Shown here: one piece after another, positions 1 through 5,137 of the stretch
Numbering within the stretch: the first letter of the stretch is position 1
How the letters are laid out: each line of letters begins with the position of its first letter
Assembly (NCBI GenBank): GCA_013698285.1
Contig: JACCVE010000399.1
Location: 1-6,074 of the forward strand
Direction of reading: 5' to 3'
DNA length: 6,074 bases
DNA from: Chloroflexia bacterium
GTDB lineage: Bacteria > Chloroflexota > Chloroflexia > Thermomicrobiales > UBA6265
Position numbers and translations under genes: made by a program
The notes under the pieces: generated by a model
Seen by the model: the letters and a program-made list of their open reading frames with translations, nothing else
What the model was told of the DNA's origin: nothing
Database searches by the model: none

Positions 1-145
1 CGCGGGGGCCGGTGGGACGAGCATGCTCGCCGCGTCCCGGGCCAACGCACCTGGCGACGGCCGTCGCGCCCCGACCGGATCGGCGCCGGGAGCGACGCCG
101 TGGGGGGACCATGAAGGCTCGAGGTCCCGACCGGCCCAGGACTCC
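1..145. other. Left-edge non-coding stretch
   Basis: No gene can be supported here. It lies downstream of the stop codon of the minus-strand ADI-fold hydrolase. Plus-strand frames are open through it, but they run on antisense to the hydrolase and their translations are rich in Pro, Arg and Ala, as expected for shadow frames in GC-rich DNA. A 12-bp perfect palindrome (CGAGCATGCTCG) lies at 18-29. I see no T-tract terminator for the hydrolase and no tRNA-like fold. Confidence 0.5.
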
Positions 146-1081
146 CTACGCTTCGTCCGAGCGCCAGAGCGGCCGGGTCAGGCAAGTCGGACCGCCCTCG
201 CGGTTGTGGGAGATCTCGTCGCCGGCGTAGGTCAGCACCCTGCACCCCGCCGCCTCCAACCCGGCCCGCGTGCGCGGGTTGCCCTCGATCATCAGGCAGA
301 CTCCCGGTGCCAGGGCCAGCACGTTGCACCCCAGGCTCTCGAACTCCGCCTCTGGCACTTCGACCGTCCGCCAGCCCCGCTCATCGAGCAGTTCGACGAA
401 GCTGACCGGCAGCAGCGATGGGTAGACCACCGCCAGGTCGGCCCCCACCGGGCTAATCAGCGACATCAGATGGAGACATTCCGCCGGACCGTGCCAGTGC
501 GGCAGGTCCACCGCGATCACCTCCACCCCTTGCTCGCCCAGGATCTGGCGCAGTTGGGCGATCCCGGCGGCGTTGGTCCGGTAGCCCCGCCCGACCGCCA
601 GCGTCCGGTCGTCCAGCCACAGGGTGTCGCCACCCTCGACCGTCCCCGGCGCCTCGATCCGGCCGGCGATCGGGATGCCGAGCCGGTCATAGGTCCGGTG
701 GTGCATCGCCACCTCGTCGCCCCGCTCGGGCTTGCCCATCCGCAGCAGGACTGCCCCGGCATCGGTCATCAGCGAGGGATCGTAGGCGAAGATGGCGTCA
801 AGCTCCCCGGCCGGGTCGCCATTTTCCTCGATGACCTCGACCCCCTCGGCCCGCAGCGTCCTGACGAAGGCGGCATGCTCGGCGCCGGTCGTCGCGGCGT
901 CGATCGGGTGCCGGTAGCCAAACGCCTCCCAGTCCCCCGGCCCGGTCGCCTCGGCCGGCCGTCGCACCATCACCCGCCGCAGCGTCGCCGACATCGACTG
1001 CCCGCCGTATCCGGCAGCCATCGGTTTACCCCCGACCGGCCCCACGGCCCCAGCCACCGAGGTACCCGCTATCCCGTCCAT
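146..1081 (-). CDS. Arginine deiminase/dimethylargininase (DDAH)-like amidinohydrolase
   Basis: Predicted cytosolic enzyme of the guanidino-group-modifying superfamily (arginine deiminase, DDAH, amidinotransferase). Members attack the guanidinium carbon with a cysteine; DDAH releases citrulline and dimethylamine from methylated arginine. In the 311-residue frame, the domain opens at about residue 34 with a LRRVMVRRP-type strand. YDPSLMTDAG follows at 100-109, MGKPERGDE at 115-123, VEGGD at 148-152 and GRGYRTN at 164-170. The likely triad is Glu149, His204 (ECLHL) and Cys300 (GGPTCLTRP), in family order and with plausible spacing. No signal peptide or membrane segment is seen. The start is uncertain: ATG at 1081 has a GGGGGAG four bases upstream; ATG at 1021 (Met21) has GGGGGT at six bases and ATG at 994 (Met30) also lies before the domain, so the first 20-29 residues may not be translated. 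The gene stands alone, divergent from larC. Substrate (dimethylarginine, arginine or another guanidine) cannot be settled from sequence. Confidence 0.88.
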   Translation of the reverse strand: MDGIAGTSVAGAVGPVGGKPMAAGYGGQSMSATLRRVMVRRPAEATGPGDWEAFGYRHPIDAATTGAEHAAFVRTLRAEGVEVIEENGDPAGELDAIFAYDPSLMTDAGAVLLRMGKPERGDEVAMHHRTYDRLGIPIAGRIEAPGTVEGGDTLWLDDRTLAVGRGYRTNAAGIAQLRQILGEQGVEVIAVDLPHWHGPAECLHLMSLISPVGADLAVVYPSLLPVSFVELLDERGWRTVEVPEAEFESLGCNVLALAPGVCLMIEGNPRTRAGLEAAGCRVLTYAGDEISHNREGGPTCLTRPLWRSDEA

Positions 1082-1288
1082 CCGTCTCCCCCACCCGTCG
1101 CTCGCATCGCCCCGCCGGATCCGGGCGGTCTCCGACCCATATCCTACCCCGTCACTCGGTGGGTCGCCCTCGCCCCCGGTGGGTTCACCCCATCCCGGGA
1201 ACCTCGATTCTGATCACGACCGTCTCCCCTCTCCCGTCTGACCCCTGACCCCTCTCGTCTCCCGCCCACCCTCGAGGAGTCCTCACCG
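1082..1288. promoter_or_regulatory. Divergent intergenic region between the hydrolase and larC
   Basis: This 207-bp spacer must carry the start signals of both divergent genes. For the minus-strand hydrolase, a TAGGAT hexamer (complement of 1141-1146) is a possible -10 box, but no good -35 box lies at the usual distance. For larC no convincing -10/-35 pair was found. Two direct copies of CGGTGGGT occur at 1157-1164 and 1177-1184, 20 bp apart, about two helical turns, as operator half-sites can be. A pyrimidine-rich stretch follows at about 1219-1275 with two abutting TGACCCC units at 1239-1252. These elements are seen directly; any regulatory role is inference. Confidence 0.4.
1274..1280 (+). 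promoter_or_regulatory. Shine-Dalgarno site of larC fixing the GTG start
   Basis: GAGGAGT lies eight bases before the GTG at 1289. It is the strongest ribosome-binding sequence in the window. It supports GTG as the larC start, because the family's N-terminal motif (DPFSGASGDM) begins only six residues later. Confidence 0.75.
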
Positions 1289-2563
1289 GTGCGCATCGCC
1301 TACCTCGACCCCTTCTCCGGCGCCAGCGGCGACATGGTCCTCGGCGCCCTAGTCGATGCCGGAGTGCCGCTGGACACCATCCGGTCCGCCTTGGCCGGCC
1401 TGCCCCTGAACGGCTACCACCTCGTCGCCGAGGAGGTAGCCCAGCATGGCATCCACGGCACCCGCGTCTCGGTCCTCCTCGATGCCGAGCAGCCCGCCCG
1501 GGACTGGGCCGCCATCCGGGAGATGATCGCCGGGTCTGCGTTGGATCCCGCTGTCGCCCGCTCCGCCTTGGATGTCTTCGGCAACCTGGCCGAGGCCGAG
1601 GCGGCCGTCCACGGTGTCCCGGTCGACACCATCCACTTCCACGAGGTCGGGGGGGTCGATGCGATCGTCGATATCTGCGGTGCCTGCGCCGGGTTCGCCG
1701 CCCTGGGGGTCGAGGCGATCTACGCCGGACCACCCGCTGTCGGGTCCGGATTCGTCCGCGCCGCCCATGGACTGCTCCCCGTTCCCGCCCCCGCCACCGC
1801 CGAACTCCTGGCCCTCGCCGGGGCGACCTTCACGACCCACCTCCCACCGCACGAGCAGCCCCCCGGCGAACTGCTCACCCCGACCGGCGCCGCCCTGCTG
1901 ACCACCCTCGCCCGCCCGGGCCGGCCCAGCATCGCCCCCGACCGCGTCGGCTACGGGTTCGGCCAGCGCGAGTTGCCCTGGCCGAACGCCCTGCGTCTCT
2001 ATGTCGGGGAGGGTGTCGCTCTCCCCGCAATGGACGCCGAAGGTGGCGAGGTCGTCTTGGAAGCGAACATCGACGACCTCGACCCCCGCGCTTACGAACT
2101 CCTCTCCGAGCGCCTCTTCGCCGCCGGGGCCCTCGATGTCTGGCTGACCCCCATCCAGATGAAGAAGGGCCGCCCCGCGATCACCCTCGCCGCCCTCGCC
2201 CCGGCCACCCTCCGTCCCATCCTCGAAGACCTGATCGTCCGCAACACCACCACCCTCGGCGTCCGCGCCACGGTGGTCGACCGGACCAAGGCCGCCCGCC
2301 TGCACCGGGTCGTCGTCACCCGCTGGGGCGATGTCAGGGTCAAGCTGCGCGGCTGGCAGGGCCGGATCATCGATGTCTCACCCGAATACGACGACTGCCT
2401 GGCCCTCGCCCGCGCCCACGACCTGCCGCTCCGCGACGTCACCGCCGAGGCCCAGCGCCTCGGCGACAGCTACGCTGGCCGCCGACTGGCCGACCTCGGC
2501 GACGACGCCCTCGCCACGGCCTCGATCGACCAGGCCCGCCCACCCAAACGCCGCAACGCGTGA
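1289..2563 (+). CDS. larC: LarC, nickel-pincer cofactor biosynthesis protein (nickel insertase)
   Basis: LarC is the CTP-dependent cyclometallase that inserts nickel into the pyridinium bis-thiocarboxylate mononucleotide made by LarB and LarE. The product is the nickel-pincer nucleotide cofactor of lactate racemase (LarA) and its relatives. The 424-residue protein carries the family marks throughout: DPFSGASGDM at 7-16, HFHEVGGVDAIVD at 116-128, NIDDLDP at 260-266, MKKGRP at 291-296, TTTLGVR at 320-326 and PEYDDC at 365-370. Length is normal for the full two-part protein. It is one uninterrupted frame, unlike Lactobacillus plantarum, where larC1 and larC2 are joined by programmed frameshifting. 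The start is GTG with a strong Shine-Dalgarno site. The C-terminus ends in a short basic tail (PPKRRN). LarB, LarE and LarA are absent from this window, so larC here stands apart from its pathway partners. The family call is secure; cytosolic location is inferred from lack of a signal or membrane segments. Confidence 0.95.
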   Translation: MRIAYLDPFSGASGDMVLGALVDAGVPLDTIRSALAGLPLNGYHLVAEEVAQHGIHGTRVSVLLDAEQPARDWAAIREMIAGSALDPAVARSALDVFGNLAEAEAAVHGVPVDTIHFHEVGGVDAIVDICGACAGFAALGVEAIYAGPPAVGSGFVRAAHGLLPVPAPATAELLALAGATFTTHLPPHEQPPGELLTPTGAALLTTLARPGRPSIAPDRVGYGFGQRELPWPNALRLYVGEGVALPAMDAEGGEVVLEANIDDLDPRAYELLSERLFAAGALDVWLTPIQMKKGRPAITLAALAPATLRPILEDLIVRNTTTLGVRATVVDRTKAARLHRVVVTRWGDVRVKLRGWQGRIIDVSPEYDDCLALARAHDLPLRDVTAEAQRLGDSYAGRRLADLGDDALATASIDQARPPKRRNA

Positions 2564-2600
2564 GCCGCCTCGCGACCGACATGATGGGCCTCCATGTCCC
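2564..2600. other. Short convergent spacer between larC and murJ
   Basis: Only 37 bp separate the larC stop from the murJ stop on the opposite strand. No strong hairpin or T-run is visible, so transcripts from the two sides may overlap at their 3' ends unless termination is Rho-dependent. Confidence 0.5.
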
Positions 2601-4244
2601 TCAACCCGCCACCGCCGCCCGCCGCCGGACCAAACTCCCCAGCACCGCGAGGTCGTCCCGCCCAAACCGCCGGAGCATCGAGCCATAGACGACCGTCCCG
2701 ACCACCACCGGGGCCACGACCAGCAGGGTTTCCGCCCCGAGCCCACCGCCGTCCCCGATGCCGAGACGGACCAACGCTTGCCAGGCGCCCAACGCCATCG
2801 CCGCGCAGACTGTCCCGGCCACCAGGGACCTGGCGGGCGAGCCGCCCAGGTCCCCGATGCCGAGCGGGAACGTGCGCCGGCGCAGGCCCCACAGCAGGGC
2901 AGCCTGGACCGCGAACAGGGTCGAGTTCGCTAGCACCAGCCCGAGCATGCCCAATGGTCCGACCAGGGCCAGCGCGACACCCACCGAGATCACCGTCGCC
3001 ACGATCCCAGCACCGACCGGCAGCCAGGTGTTACCCCGGGCATAGGCGGCGAAGGTCAACAGTTGGGCCAGCGCCGCGCAGGCCGTCCCTGGCAGGTAGG
3101 CGACGGTCGCCACCACGGTCGCCCGCGCCCCATCATCGCCCGTCGCCCCGTGTTGAAAGAGGAGTCCCACGGCCGGCACCGAGATCGCCGCCAGGCCGAG
3201 AGTGGCCGGCACGATCAAGAGACAGACTAACCGCAACGCCGCCGCGAAGGTGGTCGCGAACGCCGCCTCGTCCTTGGCGGCAAAGGCTCTGGCCATCGTG
3301 GGCAGCGCGGCCAGGCCGACGGCCGCCGCGACCAATCCCAAGATCAGTTGGACCAGCGTCGTGGCGTACCGCATCGCCCCGAGCGCGTGTTCTCCCGCGC
3401 CCCAGGCCAGGTTCCGGTCGATCACCGTCCCGGCCGCCGTCACCGACAGCCCCAGGAATACGGGCAGGTAGAGTCGCCCGGCATCGCGCAGCGCCGGCTC
3501 GTCAAACCCCCAGTTGGGTGTCGGTAGCAGGCCCGCCCGGACCAACGGTGGCACCTGGAACAGGGCCAGCACCAACGCCCCGAGGACTGTTCCCCAAGCC
3601 AAGCCGCGCACCCCGAGCGACTGCCCGCCGACCAGCACCACCGCGACCACGGCCGCGTTGCGGGCCGCGATCCCGAATGAGGGGGCCGCCACTCGCCCGG
3701 CCGCGTGCAGCATCGCCATCCCGACCGTCGCGGCCCCCAGCAGCACCGTCGCCGGCATCACGATCCGGACCAGATCGACGGTCAGGGCGACCGTGGCCTG
3801 GTCTCGCGCCGCCCGGTCCCCACCGGCCGTCGTCATCACGGCCACGACCGCGGGTGCGTAGGCGATGACCACCGCGGCGACCACACCGGACACGAGGAGG
3901 ACCACCGTCAACAATGCCCCACCCGCACGCCGCATCTCCTCCCGCCCCAGTCCCATCGTCTGGGCCAAAACGGGGATCAACGCCGCCTGGAGTGCTCCGC
4001 TGACCGCCAGGTCGAAGAGGAGCGTCTGGATGTTGTCGGCGATCGTGAAGGCGGCCATCGCGTCGCCGCTGCCGAACTGGTTCGCGGCGACCAGTTCCCG
4101 GCCCAGGCCGAGGAAGCGACTGGCCAGGGTCCCCAGCATCAGCAGTGCTGCGGAGAAGCCGATGCTGACCCCGTCCGTCCCGCCTCGATCCGGGGGCGGA
4201 GCAGCGACCGCGAGGTCACCGGCCGGGATGGGACGGTCTTCCAT
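2601..4244 (-). CDS. murJ: MurJ/MviN-type lipid II flippase, divergent
   Basis: Predicted polytopic inner-membrane protein of the MOP exporter superfamily, MurJ family, which flips lipid II to the outer face of the membrane for peptidoglycan synthesis. At 547 residues it is slightly longer than the usual 510-530, owing to a hydrophilic Pro/Gly/Asp-rich N-terminus of about 26 residues. The first-helix signature is clear: SRFLGLGRE (42-50), then FGSGD (57-61) and SGALQAALIPVL (82-93). A second family mark, IDRNLA, lies at 275-280 and the ALP...R loop follows. The remainder is about a dozen further hydrophobic helices. Aligned by eye to E. coli MurJ, Arg18 and Arg24 are kept (Arg43, Arg49), but Asp39, Arg52 and Arg270 map to Ala64, Phe77 and Thr296. 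The ATG lies 3 bp after the stop of the upstream zinc-finger gene with no clear Shine-Dalgarno site, suggesting translational coupling. The family is confident; lipid II as substrate is inferred, and another polyprenyl-linked glycan is possible. Confidence 0.92.
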   Translation of the reverse strand: MEDRPIPAGDLAVAAPPPDRGGTDGVSIGFSAALLMLGTLASRFLGLGRELVAANQFGSGDAMAAFTIADNIQTLLFDLAVSGALQAALIPVLAQTMGLGREEMRRAGGALLTVVLLVSGVVAAVVIAYAPAVVAVMTTAGGDRAARDQATVALTVDLVRIVMPATVLLGAATVGMAMLHAAGRVAAPSFGIAARNAAVVAVVLVGGQSLGVRGLAWGTVLGALVLALFQVPPLVRAGLLPTPNWGFDEPALRDAGRLYLPVFLGLSVTAAGTVIDRNLAWGAGEHALGAMRYATTLVQLILGLVAAAVGLAALPTMARAFAAKDEAAFATTFAAALRLVCLLIVPATLGLAAISVPAVGLLFQHGATGDDGARATVVATVAYLPGTACAALAQLLTFAAYARGNTWLPVGAGIVATVISVGVALALVGPLGMLGLVLANSTLFAVQAALLWGLRRRTFPLGIGDLGGSPARSLVAGTVCAAMALGAWQALVRLGIGDGGGLGAETLLVVAPVVVGTVVYGSMLRRFGRDDLAVLGSLVRRRAAVAG

Positions 4245-4247
4245 CGA

Positions 4248-4847
4248 TCAGCGGAATCGTACCCAGGCGATGGCGAGGGCGATCCCGACGTAGAGGAGGT
4301 CCGGCACGAACGCCAGCCGGAGCAGCGTGGTCACCGGCAAAGGCTGACCGAACTCCTCGAGGACCCGGTCGGTCACGATGACGTCCGACATCGCGTTGAC
4401 CTGTTCCCAGGAGATGCCGTAGCGCTGCGCCATCACCGCCCGGCTGACCGCCACGCCGGCCAGCACCATCACGATCGCGACCAGTTGGAGATCCGCCCCC
4501 CGCTTCCCCTTGCTGATCCGGGCGATCACCTCGACCCCGCCGAAGCCGAGCAGCAGGGCGAAGTAGAACCCCCAATTCGGGAAGAAGCCCCAGGCCAGAC
4601 CGACCAGGGCCGCGATGCCCAACCCGGTCACGGTCGAGAGGACTAGGGTCGACGCCGCGGTCCTGTAGGTCGGCAGGCCCCGTACCCCCGCACAGTCGGG
4701 ACACCGCAGCCCGACCGGGGTCCGCACCCCGCAACGCGGGCAGATCGGCTTGCCACACCGGGAACAGCGGAGCCGCGTCAGGACGGCGGGGTGGTACGAG
4801 CAGGTGATCTCGCCACGCTCGAACTCTGGCGGCGCGGTTGCGGTCAT
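4248..4847 (-). CDS. B-box-like zinc-finger membrane protein (4 TM), function unknown
   Basis: About 199 residues from ATG 4847. The N-terminus holds a double zinc-binding module: Cys16, His19, Cys28, Cys31, Cys36, Cys39, Cys49 and Cys52, in the pattern CxYHP..RCxxCGKPICPRC..RCPDC. This resembles the B-box-like finger found at the N-terminus of some bacterial rhomboid proteases and membrane proteins. Four hydrophobic helices follow at about 67-87, 91-109, 121-141 and 180-196. The rhomboid GxSx serine motif is absent, so it is not a rhomboid protease. The frame can begin at ATG 4922, which would add 25 residues, but the extension lacks domain content and overlaps a hairpin and a candidate -10 box; neither start has a good Shine-Dalgarno site. 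It is the first gene of an operon with murJ (3-bp gap), which suggests, without proving, a link to envelope synthesis. A role as a membrane-anchored adaptor is a guess. Confidence 0.82.
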   Translation of the reverse strand: MTATAPPEFERGEITCSYHPAVLTRLRCSRCGKPICPRCGVRTPVGLRCPDCAGVRGLPTYRTAASTLVLSTVTGLGIAALVGLAWGFFPNWGFYFALLLGFGGVEVIARISKGKRGADLQLVAIVMVLAGVAVSRAVMAQRYGISWEQVNAMSDVIVTDRVLEEFGQPLPVTTLLRLAFVPDLLYVGIALAIAWVRFR

Positions 4848-4902
4848 CCGGGAACAGTACCGATCGATGATGAGTGAAGAGACTCGGCTCGGCCCGGGGG
4901 CC

Positions 4903-4920
4903 GCTTCCTTGGGAGGAAGC
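4903..4920. repeat. Perfect 7-bp stem, 4-nt loop hairpin
   Basis: GCTTCCT (4903-4909) and AGGAAGC (4914-4920) form a perfect stem closing a four-base loop. A second GC-rich palindrome (CGGCCC...GGGCCG, 4890-4903) adjoins it. Both would fall at or near the 5' end of the zinc-finger gene transcript. No T-run follows, so it is not a classical terminator; a leader structure is possible. Confidence 0.45.
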
Positions 4921-4944
4921 ATAATCCATCCGCCAGCGGGTCAA
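4918..4944 (-). promoter_or_regulatory. Candidate sigma70-type promoter of the zinc-finger/murJ operon
   Basis: On the minus strand TTGACC (4939-4944) is followed by TATGCT (4918-4923) with a 15-bp spacer. The -35 matches five of six consensus bases and the -10 four of six, but the spacer is shorter than the optimum of 17. If real, transcription would begin near 4911, placing the ATG at 4922 inside the promoter and favouring the ATG at 4847 as the true start. Confidence 0.35.
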
Positions 4945-4962
4945 GATGCCGCGCTGACCCGC
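4936..4962. repeat. 8-bp inverted repeat overlapping the candidate -35 box
   Basis: GCGGGTCA (4936-4943) and TGACCCGC (4955-4962) are perfect inverted copies separated by 11 bp, giving 19 bp centre to centre, close to two helical turns. The left arm covers the candidate -35 hexamer. This is the layout of a dimeric repressor operator; a transcript hairpin is the alternative. The repeat is seen directly and its function is inferred. Confidence 0.5.
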
Positions 4963-5091
4963 GCATACGAGGTCACTACCCATGGGACCCCGCTTCTCTC
5001 TTCCGGACAACACGGCGCGGGCCGGGTCGTCGGATCACTGCCGTGCCTGCCCGATGGTCCGACCGGCACAGATCCGATCACGACGGGAGAT

Positions 5092-5108
5092 CGGGCGCCC
5101 GGCGCCCG
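5092..5108 (-). terminator. GC-rich hairpin after the DUF2207 gene, possible terminator
   Basis: CGGGCGC (5092-5098) and GCGCCCG (5102-5108) form a 7-bp all-G/C stem with a three-base loop, 30 bp beyond the TAG stop of the DUF2207 gene. An overlapping alternative stem (CGCCCGG/CCGGGCG) shares these bases. There is no T-tract after it on the minus strand, so intrinsic termination would be of the atypical kind proposed for GC-rich genomes. Confidence 0.3.
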
Positions 5109-5137
5109 GGCGTGACGATATCGGCCCCCGACAACCA

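Larger units (their letters stand above)
4848..5137. other. Intergenic region upstream of the zinc-finger/murJ operon
   Basis: No gene is supported in these 290 bp. They contain, from right to left in the direction of minus-strand transcription, a GC-rich hairpin just past the DUF2207 stop, a featureless GC-rich stretch, an 8-bp inverted repeat, a possible promoter, and two further hairpins before the ATG at 4847. Frames open across it give Arg/Pro/Gly-rich translations without recognisable motifs. Confidence 0.55.

Noticed and set aside
18..29. 12-bp perfect palindrome CGAGCATGCTCG
   Set aside because: It is isolated near the window edge with no promoter, repeat copy or gene start beside it; a palindrome of this length can arise by chance in such sequence.
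23..1213. Long plus-strand open frame of 396 codons antisense to the hydrolase
   Set aside because: The translation is Pro/Arg/Gln/His-rich with no motif, while the opposite strand encodes a complete ADI-fold enzyme with catalytic residues. Long shadow frames are expected at this G+C content.
1349..2305. Minus-strand open frame of 318 codons antisense to larC
   Set aside because: It is Gly/Asp/Glu-rich with no motif, and lies opposite a confidently identified larC.
2594..3868. Plus-strand open frame of 424 codons antisense to murJ
   Set aside because: It is dominated by Pro, Arg and Ser and has no recognisable domain; the minus strand carries MurJ signatures along its length.
3705..4646. 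Plus-strand open frame of 313 codons across the murJ/zinc-finger junction
   Set aside because: It is His/Arg/Asp/Gln-rich low-complexity sequence spanning two supported genes on the other strand.
4248..4847. Rhomboid protease suggested by the N-terminal B-box-like zinc finger
   Set aside because: There are only four membrane helices and no GxSx serine or His pair, so the rhomboid catalytic core is absent.
4216..5013. Minus-strand frame of 265 codons overlapping the zinc-finger gene
   Set aside because: It runs through the same region out of frame with the Cys/His module and membrane helices, and its sequence is Arg/Gly/Asp-rich without features.
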